The position numbers and the translations under genes are program-made. Source: Paraphaeosphaeria minitans (taxonomy: Eukaryota > Ascomycota > Dothideomycetes > Pleosporales > Didymosphaeriaceae). Taken from it: a stretch of 64,000 nt of DNA. How positions within the stretch are numbered: the first letter of the stretch is position 1; the number at the start of each line of letters is the position of its first letter. The stretch is taken from positions 1,922,001 through 1,986,000 of the forward strand of contig WJXW01000007.1 in assembly GCA_015832175.1 (NCBI GenBank). The letters run 5' to 3'. The notes below the pieces were generated by a model. It was not told where the DNA came from, did not search any database, and saw nothing but the letters and a program-made list of their open reading frames with translations. Below are positions 11,613-23,674 of the stretch, piece after piece.

Positions 11613-13650
11613 GGTGGCCTTTGAGAGGGAGCTACAAGCAAGAAGGTAATGATAGAATGGGGAGTAGATCCTCGTCCGTCGGGTAAATTTTGCAATGAAT
11701 GGCACAAGCGTATACTGTGGAATGGGTAGTGGAGAAGGGTAGACAATGTAAGAGGAACAGGTGGAGTGGGCCAGAAGGTAGGGCTCCGGTTTTTAAAACG
11801 AGGGTGTGTTGAGCTTCGTCGGGAGGCTCTGCAGACGTGTATGTTCAGGCTAGGGCGCTGCTACAGGCTCCCACGCGACCAAGAAAGCAAAGTCTGTGGC
11901 ACAGATTGGTCTGACGGGTGCATTGAACACTTTAGCCCCTCGGCTAGGCGACGGTAGGCCTCCAGGGTTACTACAACCATGTCGAGCAGCAGCCGCCATT
12001 TCCTCCTAGGGCCCGTCCGTTTGTTCGGGGCAGGCAACCCGGAGCCCACGCCGTTTAAGCGCCAGGGCAGAGCCAAGTCTGGCCCTGGGATCCCAGTTGC
12101 GATTCGTAAACCCCGGCAGCGCGGTATGCGAGACCTGTCTGCAAGATGGTGTGTTGCCATGGTTGTTCAACCAAGTGTAAGAGGTTGCCACGCGCTTCTC
12201 GGCCACTTGCACCCGGACGGCATACCACACACGCATCTTGCGCCCCAGCCGCCGCCGACTTGGCCGTTTGAGGGCTTCGCAAAGTTGTTTCTCTCGCAGC
12301 GCTGGGCTGGGCTGCGGCCAGGTGGGGTGGGGTGCGGGTGCGTAGGCGCCATGGGTACCCGGGGTCCAACCAGCAGGCTTCCTTTCACTGAACGTCGTCG
12401 TCCTCCGTGTCAGCGGTCACACGTTGACAGGAATGCATCGAATCTGTGCGCCGTCATGACTGCAGGCTATCGGGAGCCGCTGTATGTCTCCCGTCCCGCA
12501 GTAAGCTGGTGTCCTTGCATGGGACTTGGGTCGAAGGTCGGTGAGTGAAAGAAGGCGTCACGATGCTTGGCGTCGAGACGCCGAGTTGTCAACGGCTGTG
12601 TCGCCGAACCCAACGCCAGACGCGGACGGTCCGTCTTAGCTTTGTAGCCAAGTTGTGCTCGCAAACTCCTCCGAGGCAGTCTACCTCAGCTGGCCCCTCG
12701 TCTACGCCAGCCTGCCGTCTCCCCGGTGCAAGCATCTAGGTACGTCTGGAACAGCTGAAGTTGGTGCAGAGTGACCGCGAAAAGCGCGACCGCTCTCCGA
12801 GGACCACGGCTAGCTCCCCCAGTGGGTACCTACTGGCAAAGCGGACCCCATTTCAGATGGGCTCGCCAATGAACTGTGGGCGGAACAGGTACCCTACTTC
12901 CGCTGCACCCCGAAAACGGTCCTGAACATGTTCCCAGACTGGCCATCGCCTGCCAAGAGCTCGCGGTAAACGCTGCAAAAGAATATTCATCATCAAAACG
13001 GCGGATTCCCTCACTCACCTAATCTCCACGGAGGAGTCGGACTATCGATTGGCGATTCGGCGATTGGTATTCCAGACAGTGACGTCGCGGCCCGCCCCCG
13101 TACAAAGAGTCTACTGTGTAGAGATCACCTACGGGAAGAGGCGGTAGGTACACTGTCAGCCTTCAGGATCGACGCCTCCTCGCGCGCTCCTGACTCGGCC
13201 TGCCAGCCTTTGCACGTGGGCTGGCGTCGCTCTGCGCAGTTGGTGGCCCTCTCAAGGCGATCGTGAGCCCGTGTTTGTGTTGTCTGGGAACCCAGACCTT
13301 TGGTTTGGGCCGATTCTCGCTCTGAGATTGGCCAAAATGGCCAAGAATTGTGCGCTTGCAGCGGCTGGAATGGGCAATCATGGCAACGCCCCCGTCATCC
13401 CACGTCGCCAAAGCCACTGATGCCACTTCCACCCCAGAAAAACAAACTCGGGCCATGGGGACACGATAATGCATCATCCGGTGTGCTGCGCGAAAAGCCC
13501 GTGGAACCTGAAGGATTGCCTTGCCTAACGAAGTCGGGGTCCGACTTTGGATCACACCTGACTTTGAACAAGCCATCTTCTTCCTTCGCCTACTTCTAGA
13601 TGCGCTGTCTCGACAATCTCTACCGCGTACACTATTCTTGTGTCCGAACT
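11613..13650. other. intergenic region, 2.0 kb
   Basis: This region is upstream of FKBP12 and downstream of the histidinol-phosphatase gene. A poly-purine stretch and TTTTAAAA (about 11791-11798) near FKBP12 could be promoter elements. Open frames such as 11979-12548 on the plus strand lack splice or family support. I see nothing else. Confidence 0.45.
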
Positions 13651-14680
13651 TCACCGCGCCCTTGTCCAAAAAGGCAGTTGAAGTAACTTGTCCACGGTGA
13701 TGCAAGAGAATCCTGCCGAAACCCGGCTGTCCTTGGGCGAAGCCTCCCTGTCCACATAGAAAATCTCACTGATACCGACCCTCTGCATGTACTGCAACAG
13801 ACGAGGATAATTCGTAGCCACCTGCTCCGTGCCGTGGCTATCATCACTCATGACGAATCGACCACCCTGGCGAAGGAATGCCTACAAGATAAGCGTCTGA
13901 AGAAAGAGTCAGGTTGGATGAAGCGGTGTGACGTACCAGGCACACAGACGAACAAGGATAAGGTTCAGCAAGACCTTTGCGGAGGCCTGCCGAATTCAGC
14001 TCCAGCACTCCGTCGTAGGACGCGATATATTCCAGGTTGCGCTGCATCCGTTTCCAAACACCCTCCATGCCTTTGAAGTTGGCCTCTCGATGATCGCTGA
14101 ACAGCCTGATCAGATCGAAATGTCCCACCACAGGTGGCTTTAGCGCCTGAAGCATCTCGTACTGTTCGTCGAAATAATCCTGAAAGAGCTGCTCATCGGT
14201 TCCACCCGCTGCATCCCGAGCTTTCTCGTATGCAGCTCGATCGAAATCAATCGGGATCGTGTGGCAGTGGTGTATCGATCCCATGAAAAAGTCGAACGTG
14301 TATCTTTCCATGATGCTCTTTATTGTTTGGTGTGTTGAAGGGCGGATCCATTCCGACTCAAAGCCTATCAGAAGCTTGATTTGGGACGCATATGCTTCTC
14401 TCACGCGCTCCGCTTCAATTAGGAAGTCATCAAAAAGCTTCGCAAGCGACTCGGCCGTATGTCTGTCTGTCTGGATCAAATTAACCACCTGCGTTCCATC
14501 TCTCGGCTCCTGCTGCTTACCTACCTCTTCAGGGTAAAGGTCCTCAATTGGCCGGGGTATATGTTCAGTCAGGGCGAAAGTGTGGAAGCCCTTCGCTATT
14601 GCATCTTGAACAACTTCCTCCAAAGTAGATTTCGCATGCGCGCAGAACTGCCCCGAATGGCTGTGGTGTGAGAATGGCAT
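13651..14680 (-). CDS. HIS2: histidinol-phosphatase, PHP family
   Basis: Two exons on the minus strand are inferred, 14680-13937 and 13881-13651, with a 55 nt intron in phase 0; the product has 324 residues, close to the yeast enzyme. It hydrolyses L-histidinol phosphate to histidinol, the penultimate stage of histidine synthesis. PHP-domain metal motifs are present in order: SHHSHSG (residues 4-10), LTEH (37-40), GFESEW (106-111), SIHH (135-138), GHFDLIRLF (186-194) and the C-terminal SDDSHG. The start is set at MPFSHHSHSG because that places the first metal motif at the N-terminus as in the family; the frame is open upstream to 14842 but that part is not conserved-looking. It is divergent from the gamma-glutamylcyclotransferase-like gene. 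Confidence 0.93.
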
Positions 14681-15595
14681 CCTGACGCTTTGATGATAGT
14701 TGCGTATCAGTCGACGTGGTGAAGTTAATACATGAATTTCGACTTGCGGTCGATTTTTGCGCAAGGCCCGAAAATAGGGTACTTGATATCGGTACCAACG
14801 AAGCTTGTCGTTCAGCACGTGTGGTCTTTCAAACCTCGACAATTGGCATGCGCAAGACTAGTACAGGAAAATATTTTTGGAGCATCCAACTTGAAGAACA
14901 GGCCATAGGATGTAGGCGACCGAATGCCCAATGAATTATTGGAAGGTTTACAACATTTTGATTCCGAGCCCCGCGAGTTCCGAACTCGCTTCCGAACTCG
15001 CTTCCAAACTCGCTTCCGAACTCGCTTCCGAACTCGCTTCCGAACTCGCTTCCGAATGACGGCAGGGGGCAGCATCCAGGCACCGTCCAGGCACACTCAG
15101 GCACACTCAGGCACCGAAGCTGACATCCATGGATAGGTACCTTCTGACCGTCCTCAACGCAAACCGCAAAATAGAATACGTAAAATAGTTAAACACGCAT
15201 TCTTGTGAAACCGCGTCTGTCCCGTGCCCCCTTCCGAACTTGCTCGTCTCTCATCTGCTCACACCCGAAAACACCCAGAACGTATCTTGCCATGAAGCTG
15301 AGCAATCTTGTGCATCCACATCTCCCGAAAAGCAACTGAAATCCAGGCATGAGGAAAACAACTGCGAAACACTCGTGCCTGCAAGCGGATCGAGGACCCC
15401 ATCCTACGAACATCGAGACCCCCCCGCCCCCAGAGCCAAAACAGTGCCTATCATCTCGGTGCAACAGATCCAAACGACGTTGGACGTATCGACACCTCCC
15501 ACCTACCACATCACCATTCCCCTCTCTCTCCCTTACCCTCTCCCCCTCCCCCAAACCCTACTCATCTTCCCGACCCCCGCGACCACCCGTCCACC
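14681..15595. other. divergent intergenic region (HIS2 / GGCT-like)
   Basis: This 915 nt gap separates two divergently transcribed genes and should contain both promoters. It holds a 12 nt tandem array (14976-15055) and a shorter array of the word CAGGCAC (about 15076-15115). The last 170 bases before the plus-strand ATG are strongly pyrimidine- and CA-rich. I did not find a TGACTCA-type general-control site. Confidence 0.45.
14976..15055 (+). repeat. 12 nt tandem array, unit TTCCGAACTCGC
   Basis: About six and a half copies of a 12-base unit follow each other, one with a single A-for-G change (TTCCAAACTCGC). The array lies in the divergent promoter region between HIS2 and the gamma-glutamylcyclotransferase-like gene and stays open in several frames, so it creates false coding signal. 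Confidence 0.93.
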
Positions 15596-16342
15596 ATGCC
15601 CCCCACACCCGCGGCCCCAGAACCACCCGCAGAACCAACCGGCTACTTCGCCTTCGGCTCCAACCTCTGGCTCGCCCAGATGCGCACACGCTGCCCCTCG
15701 GCCCGCTACCTCGGCGTCGCCCGCCTGCCCGCCTACACCTGGCTCATCAACGAGCGCGGCTACGCCAACGTCGTCGAGTCGAGAACAACCGCAAAAGAAA
15801 CCGCAGAACCAACCACAACCACAACCACAAACACGGCCGCAACCGCAACCGCAACCGCAAACCCAAACGCAGAACCAACCACAAACCACGTCTACGGCCT
15901 CATCTTCACCCTCACCCCAAGCGACGAAACCTCCCTCGACGCCCACGAAGGCGTCCCCACCGCCTACACGAAGGAGCATCTCCCCGTCGACTTCTGGGCC
16001 GCGTCCAGCGCAGATTGTCGCGTGGATACGACGGTGCCGCCCACGGAAGCCGGGGGAAGGATGCTGGTGTACGTGGACCGGCGTCGCGTGGTGGCGTCGA
16101 CGCCTAGGGCGGACTATGTGTACCGCATTAACCGCGGGGTGGAGGATGCGGTTCGGTTGGGGGTGCCGGCTGCCTATGTGGAGGGTGTTGTGAGGCGGTT
16201 TGTTCCTGCTGGGGAGGAGGGTGAGGAGGAGGGAGAGGAGAGTGTAGAGGAGGCGGTGAAGAGACAGGGGGCGGGGATTGTCGATGGTGAGGTCGGTGTG
16301 GATGGTCGGGGGAGGCGAGGAAGCGGGAGGGAGGTGGAGTAG
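15596..16342 (+). CDS. gamma-glutamylcyclotransferase-like protein
   Basis: A single exon encodes 248 residues. After a proline-rich start the protein enters the cyclotransferase fold with YFAFGSNLW (residues 17-25), then the RCPSARYLGVARLPAYTW segment and GYANV, all typical of the family that releases 5-oxoproline from gamma-glutamyl peptides. A further conserved part, VYGLIFTLTPSDETSLDAHEGVPTAY, contains the expected acidic residue region. The fold is interrupted at about residues 65-95 by a Thr/Ala-rich insert encoded by imperfect ACCGCA/ACCACA repeats. The C-terminal 45 residues are Glu/Gly-rich and probably disordered. The substrate cannot be read from the sequence. Confidence 0.85.
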   Translation: MPPTPAAPEPPAEPTGYFAFGSNLWLAQMRTRCPSARYLGVARLPAYTWLINERGYANVVESRTTAKETAEPTTTTTTNTAATATATANPNAEPTTNHVYGLIFTLTPSDETSLDAHEGVPTAYTKEHLPVDFWAASSADCRVDTTVPPTEAGGRMLVYVDRRRVVASTPRADYVYRINRGVEDAVRLGVPAAYVEGVVRRFVPAGEEGEEEGEESVEEAVKRQGAGIVDGEVGVDGRGRRGSGREVE

Positions 16343-16806
16343 AACCCGTCACTTGTCATGAAGCAACAAGAACGAGGTGCAATGGTGGGCAGAACGAGAG
16401 CAATACGGGAGCAACCAACGTGAATCCGGTTTCCAAACTATGATTTCCCAAACCATCACGCAGGAATAACAGTCTCGCTCGATCTTGCGAACAAGACTCA
16501 AGGAAACGCGTCGGGCTTACACAGCCAACGCGGTGGCGCCATGTCGAATGGCCAGCCCAGCCCAGCCCAACCCAGCCCAGTCTCCTTCTCACTCAGCTTT
16601 ATCCATCACATCGCGCCCGCTCCGTCTAAGCGCCCTCCCTCGCCTTCCGGTAGCTAGCCTACGCGCTTGTAATCAGTGGGAAGTACGCTACTTTTGCTTC
16701 ACAAGAATCAAACTGCGACGTTGGGTCACACCCCGGGAAGATACATGATACAATGTGGGTGAGGATGGATGGTCACAATGACATGACAGATCAAGGCAGG
16801 CGCTTT
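16343..16806. other. convergent intergenic region
   Basis: This 464 nt gap lies between the 3' ends of the cyclotransferase-like gene and the GVP36 gene. It contains a short CCCAG direct repeat (about 16553-16580). No gene is visible. Confidence 0.4.
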
Positions 16807-18084
16807 CTAAAAACCAGAGGAGTCGTGGCGACGCACCTCTTGCTCGACCTGCAGCTGGTCCACGACGGGCGCCAGCTCGGAGAGGATCTCGTACGCGCGC
16901 TTGTGGTACTCAAGCTGCGCGGCGATGAGGTCTGCGAGGTTGCGGAGCGGCTCGGGGGTGTCGAGGACCTGAAGTGATCACATGTGAGTTGCTGTGCGTG
17001 CGGGTGACGACGGGTATGTAGACATGTACTCACGTTCTTCATAACGCCGACGGCCTCCTCAGTCTGGCCGACGAAGTCGTCCTCAGCCTGCTCAATCTTG
17101 GCACGCTGCTCTTCGGTGAGGTCCTCGTCGTTGAGGGTGTGCTGCTGCGCCTTCTGACCGGGCAGCGAAAAGGCACCGCCCTTGATGTTCGCCTTGGTTG
17201 CGTCGAGGCTGAGCCGCGAGTTCTCGACCGCCTTACGCGCGCGCGTGGCAAACATCATGTTGGTGTTGAGGGTCGTGCTCCAGCCCGCGAGGAACTTGCT
17301 CTGGATCTGGGCGTCCTGCGCCAGCCGGGCCTCGCCGACCTTCTCGCTGGCAATGGCAAAACTCTCGAGCGCCGTGGCGAGCGGGTCTTCGCCGGCGCCC
17401 GAGTGCTCTCCCTGCAGCGTGTGCGAGCTGTTGATCGCCGCGCGGGCGACGGCGTGGCTGAAGGTCTTGGGCTGCGGCTTTGCGGAAGGGGGTGCGGTGA
17501 GGGCAGCCTGGGCTTCGGCGGGGGAGGTGGCGGCGGAAAGGAGCTGAACCTTCTCGCCGACGGTCCGGCCAAGGTCGTTGAAGGACTCGCGGATGTTGGT
17601 TGGGTAGTCATAGGCCTCGTTGGAGTACTGGGAGCTGTAAAAGGAGCGTCAGTCGTGCTCTGGCAACGGTGGACAGGAAAGGAGTTGCGAAGCGCTCGTA
17701 CGTGACCTGGAGCATGGTGTTGTGCACCTTCTTCAGCGCGTCCACGCGCTTCTCGAGCTCGATGTAGTCCGGGGGCAGTTGCGTCTGTCGCACGCCGTGT
17801 TAGCATGTTTACTGGCAGCTATCGGCAGACGCCTCGAGAGGCTCGCGGGAGTTCGCGCGGAGCTTCCAGGCAGTCGCACCTTGTCGACATCCTGGCCAAG
17901 CGTCTCCTTGACCAACTGCTGCGTCCTCGCCGCAAAAGGCGTGAACGAAGCACTGCAGACGCCATGTCAGCACATTCGGAGCCGCGCAGTCTGCGCCAGG
18001 AGCCCACGAACGAGCCCAACGAGCGCTGGGCCACACGTACGAGATGTTCTTTCCGAAAGCGCCGAGTTTCTGGAAGTTCTCCAT
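16807..18084 (-). CDS. GVP36: BAR domain protein, Gvp36 family
   Basis: Five exons on the minus strand are inferred: 18084-18041, 17952-17880, 17784-17702, 17634-17034 and 16968-16807. They join to 320 residues with the frame kept at each junction. The N-terminus MENFQKLGAFGKNIS, the LPPDYIELEKRVDALKKVH helix, the DLGRTVGEKV segment and the long helical central part with KFLAGW match the Gvp36-type BAR domain. These proteins form curved dimers on membranes and act in Golgi vesicle traffic and endocytosis in yeast. Introns are 65-95 nt. The first three exons are small, so the 5' part is the least certain. There is no transmembrane segment. Confidence 0.88.
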
Positions 18085-19410
18085 GTTGGCTGTGTAGTTG
18101 CTGTGGCGGTATAGGCTAGTCGAATCGCTGTTTGGGGGTTTGCTATCGAGGCGTGGAGCTCTCCAGTGCTCTTTCATGTGCTTTGGTCCTTCATGGGGTC
18201 CGTGCGGACCCTGACGCTAGCCCCCATTAAGCACCCTCACCTCCGTCGTTCTCTCCGCCACGGCAAGCACGAACATGCCTCAGTGGACAAAACTGACGTT
18301 CGCTATCTTAAGGAACGTACAAAGAATGTATCTTTTAGCATACTTAGCAGAGAAGAAGGATTTAGGATTTAATAGATGCGCTCATTTGACATAATGATAC
18401 ACCGCCCTCATACCTCCATGACTTTCCCCTGGTCACGATACACCCATCATGAGGTATACTTTCAATATTCTCCCTCAACCCCACACTAACCCCACGTCTG
18501 TGGACGCCTTGCGAAACGTTCTCTCTGCCACTGTGTCTGCCACAGCGCCATGGTGTAACTCCCTTCACCGATGAGAGAAATGACACTGTGGGGCGTGAGT
18601 CAATGTAATCCAGACCTCCAGAGGAGAACGCAGTGGGCGCGACCTCCAAGATGACAGTGCAAGTACGGGAGGGGACGATGGAAGGTAGATGCACCAGTGT
18701 GTCAATTAGATATACTGGCGTAACAGATATGGTACAAGAAGCGAAACGAAGAGGGAAATGAGAAGGACGGCGAGACGAGTGCGCTGAACGAAATGCCCAC
18801 CGTGGAAGTCATCCCGTACCATACCATACCAATGCAAAGGGTATCTCAACGCGTGTAGTCCCATCCCATTCCGTCCCACGCTCACAGGCCCGCCCGCCCA
18901 ACCCAGCCCGGGCCATCCCAGAGCCCAAAGCAGCCTCCAATCAGTCGCACTTTTGAATTTGCGCAAGAGTATGAGGTAGACAGTGTCCATTCTCCACCCG
19001 CCTCCTTGCTTGCGCCGCACCATCGCACACTGGAGCAGCGCAGAACCGCCACGTCGCCACGTCGCATGCGCGCCCGCATTTAGCCCGACGTCGAAACAAG
19101 CAGCAGCGGGGCCCTCATCCGGGCACTGGCCGGCCGTATGCCGTGGCACGCAGCGCGACAGCCCTTCGCCAACCCTGCCCCGCGCCCTGCACTCCATCGT
19201 ACAAGCTGCCAACTGTATGCAAGCCACGATGTATCCTGTCGTTCAGTGTACCACGAAACACCCGACGTGAAACGCGCCTCATGTCGTGCAATAGACAGTT
19301 TAGCATTCGTCTGTATGCACGCAGCCGCGATCCGCCGTCTCGTCTTCATGTCAGATGTGACAACACACCGCAGACTGCGCCCACGACAAGCATTCCCAAG
19401 TCTCGATCGC
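18085..19410. other. intergenic region, 1.3 kb
   Basis: This stretch is upstream of GVP36 and downstream of the Zn2Cys6 regulator gene. It contains short CCCAGCCCG-type motifs near 18900 but no supportable gene, despite open frames at 18706-19227 (minus) and 19138-19451 (plus). Confidence 0.4.
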
Positions 19411-21898
19411 TCATGAAAATTGCCCCGATGATTGTGCGTCCTTGCCGCTGAACCTGGGATCGTACCCGTACTCGTAGTCCGGCGGACTCCCCGTGTAGTA
19501 AAGCATGTCGTCTGTATTGGTGCTCACGGGGCCCAGACCGACCGTCTCTTCTGTGGTGTTGCTGGAGTTGTCGTCAGGCGGCGAATCTGAAATGGTCAGG
19601 GTGCCGAAGATGCCACGCATTTCGCGGAGGTTCTCCGAGACTTCGTCCTTGGGGGCAGTGGTACGCTCCTGGATGAAGTCCTTGATGGAGCGGATGATCG
19701 GGGGACAGCCTTCGTCGTTGGGAAGCCACCAATCCGAGGTTGGGAGGCCCCAGCCGCCGAGGAAGCGGTTGCGGAGGACGTCGGAGTAGATGTAGCTGTG
19801 TCATATTAGCAAATGAACAGCGATCGTGGCACGTAATTTACGGCAAGGCTGAACTTACCCTGCGCTTTCCACCTTCGCCAGTGTCTTACGACACCACGTT
19901 ACGGTCTTGGGATCTTTGGGCAGGAACAATGTCGCAATTGCAAATGAAGCTTGCGCTTCGATAATCGAACCGGGGGGCGCCTCAGGATAGTTGCGTATAG
20001 CTTCAAAGAGTTGAGCAGAACGCAAAGCACGTTTGTAAATCTCCGGGTCGAACGGCTTTTGTAGGGCCATTGCGCTGGACAAACTGAACATGAAGATGAT
20101 CCCCCACATGTCGAGCTTCAAGTAATTTGTCGTCCAGCGGCTCCCGCTGAAAAGTAGATCAGGCTCAAAGGCGTTGACGACGCTATCGGGTTCCGGGCTT
20201 CCAGAGAGTGAGTGGACTTTGTGATTGGGATCTAGCAGCATGGGGTCGATGCTGGTTTCGAGTGCAAGTACTTTCTCCCCGAGCTTCGGCAACTCCTCCA
20301 CAAAGTCTGCGTCACTAATCAGTCCCTTCCCCTTCTTGAAGAAGAAGTCGCTGGAGTCTTTGGCGACTAGTCGTGAGTAGGCGAAGCGTTCGTCGTACCG
20401 TAGACCCAGATGGTCTGGATGCGTTGCAGATTCCTTCTGGAAATGCTCGTGTACTGCGACGTACCAATCCCGGCTGAGGATGGCTTCTCCTCCAGATTGG
20501 AGCCCGACGAACAAATCAAATCGGCTGTACCAAAGTATGACCTTCAGGAGAAACGGGGATTCTGTAATCGTCCTGGGAGTGTAGAGCTGTGTCAACATCT
20601 GATTAGCAGCCTTTTGATGGCCCATGAGATTGACCCAATCGCCTAGCATCTCCTGGACGAAATATTAGCTGGAGCTGAACAATCCGCGAGTCTGCTCCTA
20701 CCTCGATAGCTGCAAGCTGCAGGATGGTGAGTAAAGTGGATAGTCCCTGCTTCTTGGTCTTCATCATATTCGCGCGTAGACGTGATATAGACTCGTCGTA
20801 GTACTGCAGAAAGGTGTGCATGCGCGCATTCGGCTGGGTCAGAGTGTGAAAGTAGGCGGCGTATCCTACAACCGCAAACAACAGCGGCGGGTACCTCATG
20901 GCGTGGTTCAGATAATCAGTCTTGAAGAATTTTGAGGTGTCGCGCTTCAGCGAGTAGTGGTGTGCAGACATGTGGTTCTTGAAGTAATCCAGGTAGAACT
21001 GTATATCTTTTCTCTGCGAGGGCTTGACGGCTGCGCCTGACTTTGTCGTTGGATGACTCATTTTTCGGTTTATTGGTGGTCGCGAAGATAAGCTGGGTGT
21101 TTTCAAGGAGGATTCTGTTGAAGGCGAGGGACTGCGATCCAGTGTCAACCCTGGTGTGTTAGATGCTTCCCGTGCCCCACGGCCCTTCTCTTCAACCTCT
21201 ATGTCGTCTTCCTCGTACTCCTCTTCGTCGTCGTCAGCAATGGGCGGTAACCGTTCCTTTGCATCGTCGTTGTGGTCCTCCGGAGATGAGCCTTCACCAG
21301 ATTCCGCGGAAGATTTCCCTGACTTGGACCCGCTTCGGCCGGTCTTCTGAGTAGACTGAGCTTCTGGGTAGATGCACTCGCGGTTACCTTTGCGACATCC
21401 TGAGATCAAAGTAAGTGTTCCGCCAAGACAGATGGGATGGCGCAGTGAGACTTACTTTCGCAAACAGGGTGCGCTTCATCACACTGCAAGGAATCAGCAT
21501 CTATGGCGGACGAATATCTGAGCATGGCCACCCACCTTGACTCTACGCTGGCGGCAAGTAAAGCAGCCGCTCCGGGTTCTTCGATGCTTTACATGTTCTC
21601 CCGGGCCAGGGCGCCGCCTCGCGCGGGCATTCGCGTCTTGAGATGGATCCATGCCGCCGGATACATCTTGATAACGGCCCATGTAGGGCTGCTGCTGTTG
21701 CCGGTGCGGTTCGACGTAAGGCGGGAAGTGTCCAGGCATAGCGTGGTACACCGGGCTCTCGGGCAAGCCGTGTGCATACGGGTTGTCAGGCGCCATCATA
21801 GGTGGGACACTGTGCAGATTGGCATTCGCGAGGCCATTGGGGTTGACACTGTAGTACTGGGGTGGGATGTTCGCGTTGGGCGGATAATATCCAGACAT
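19411..21898 (-). CDS. Zn(II)2Cys6 fungal transcription factor
   Basis: Five exons on the minus strand are inferred: 21898-21536, 21483-21456, 21399-20702, 20652-19859 and 19795-19411, giving 755 residues. The zinc cluster is built from three exons and has perfect spacing, C-X2-C-X6-C-X6-C-X2-C-X6-C, at residues 112-139, preceded by a basic segment KHRRTRSG. Exon 2 is only 28 nt and supplies the middle of the cluster. Next comes an acidic, disordered linker (about residues 140-240, rich in Ser, Glu and Asp) and then a helical fungal-specific regulatory region. The N-terminal 105 residues are Pro/Tyr/Asn-rich. The protein should be a nuclear DNA-binding regulator; its target pathway cannot be told from sequence. 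Confidence 0.9.
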
Positions 21899-23048
21899 TG
21901 TGACCCTGTTTGAGAGGGAAGGGCGCAGCAGCAATGCAGAACAAATGCAGAGGAGCGTGGTAGGTGGTGACGAGATGGTGTGAGAAGTGCAATCAACGTC
22001 ATCCGTGCCCCGGAAGGTCCAAGGATCGAGCAGGGATCTGAGGACGATCGCAAGCGCTTCTAAGAGGGACCTGCACACGGGCGTCGGACACCGGTGGTCG
22101 TTTGATAAGGCGGGTTCGTTGGGTATTTGAAGACGACAAAGTGTACGGGATGGACGCTGGGGCTTGGGCTGGGGCCCTTGCTAGCCCAACGAGCGAGACC
22201 CCCCGTCGGCTTTTAAAGCAGACCTCGAAGCGTCTCGATGCTCACCTCGCAGCAAGGTGGACTTGCGGCGCAACACAGGCGCGGCCGTGGGAGGCAGGTG
22301 GAGAGGCAGTCTGAAACGGAATGGTGGTGCTCCCAACGGCGGCGGGACACAGCAGCGAAGGTTGGTGGTGCGTGAGGAGGGAGCGTGTGCCTGTGACAAG
22401 AAGCCATGTAGGGAGCCACCTCACAAATACAATGCCTGGCTGGCAGGCAAGATGGTCGTGGGATGGGCCAGGGCTGCAGTACCTAGGCAATGGATGGATG
22501 CGGGCTGCGAGCACAGGCAGCGTGGCCCTCAGACAGGCGCGGGGTGTAGGACGACCCTGGGTCCACCATGCAAAGAGCGAACAAAGCGTGCCTTGGGCGT
22601 CGGTCAGTGCTTTTCGGGGGGCGCTGCTGAGCAGTGCTTGGTTCGAGCCGGACGATTTCGCTTTCCGCTCGCAGGCAGAGTTAGCGCAGACTTGGACACG
22701 GGCGGCGCTATAGCACAGTTTGTTAAGGCTGCTGCGTCTGGGGAGCCTGGAGCAGGGCAAGGCACGCCTCGAGTGCCCGTCTAGGAGAGCCGAGTGCCCG
22801 TCTGGGAGCAGGCCTCGCGCCAGCGCGCCAGGCTGCCGTGGGAGGGGAGGGCGGCATCCTGGATCCTGGCGGCTGATCGCAGGTTGGAATATCTATTCGC
22901 GCTCTGGTGGCGCCTCAAGACGGATCGCCTTTGCAGCAGGCGGGTGGGGCCGAGATGAGATGAGATGATGACATGTATGCAGCACGGGAGGTGGTGGGCG
23001 CAAGGGAGTCGGGCGTGCGAGGGCCGCGAGCCGTGACGTCGAGGAGGA

Positions 23049-23130
23049 AGTGGAGGCGAGTGGAGTGGAGGCGAGTGGAGTGGAGGCGAGTGGAGGAGGA
23101 GTGGAGGCCATTGGAGGAGTGGAGGCCAGC
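23049..23130 (+). repeat. 15 nt purine-rich tandem array
   Basis: Three close copies of GTGGAGGCGAGTGGA are followed by degenerate copies of GTGGAGGCCATTGGAGGA. The plus strand is almost pure purine plus T. It is non-coding by context. Confidence 0.9.
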
Positions 23131-23580
23131 GCGGGACGGCACTTGGCTGGGCGTCTGGCGTCTGGCGTCTGCTGCTGCGTCTGTTGCGTGCGCGCGCCAT
23201 GCCCCCTGAATTGGCTCCCCTTACTCGGCGGGGCGTGAGGGCGGCTGCAGCAATGCTCTGAGATACATCTAGCCTCTGCCAGCGAGCATGCCGGAAGCGG
23301 AGCGAGCGCCGACGCAGGATGGGGGATGGGAGGGGGGGAGCCTCTTGAATCGATAGAGCTTTACGAGCTTGTCATGGCGCCCAAGACGGCTAGCCCGGCA
23401 CCCAACTTCAACCGCCCACAGGTGCGTGCCGTGACAGACGTTGACGGCGGCGGCGGTGGCAGCAACAGCAGATAGTTTTGCTTGTTCGATGCAGCCCGCA
23501 TCCGCTGAGGCTGAGCGGCCGCCTGCAGTCGCTGGCCCGGCGGGATGGGCACGCAGATAAGCCACACGGCTCCAGCAGCT

Positions 23581-23674
23581 GCAGCAATGCAAACGCCCCC
23601 TCGATCCAGCAATGCAAACGCCCCCCTCGATCCAGCAATCCAGACCTCCCCTCGATGCAGCAATCCAACCCTCG
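23581..23674 (+). repeat. about 27 nt direct repeat array
   Basis: Four degenerate copies of a unit resembling CTCGATCCAGCAATGCAAAC plus a C-run follow each other. The copies differ by single-base changes and in the length of the C-run, as expected for slippage. Confidence 0.85.

Noticed and set aside
11979..12548. 189-codon plus-strand frame between FKBP12 and HIS2
   Set aside because: Many Pro/Arg/Cys/Trp residues, no motif, overlapped by four minus-strand frames.
15240..16193. 317- and 252-codon frames overlapping the cyclotransferase-like gene
   Set aside because: They are other frames of the same DNA and consist of Pro/Gln/Thr or Arg/His/Asn runs; only the third frame has the YFAFGSNL fold.
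22630..22650. tRNA B-box-like GGTTCGAGCC
   Set aside because: No matching acceptor stem, anticodon arm or A-box could be found around it.
22257..22784. 175-codon plus-strand frame in the second gene-poor island
   Set aside because: Gly/Arg/Cys-rich, overlapped by frames on both strands, no splice or family support.
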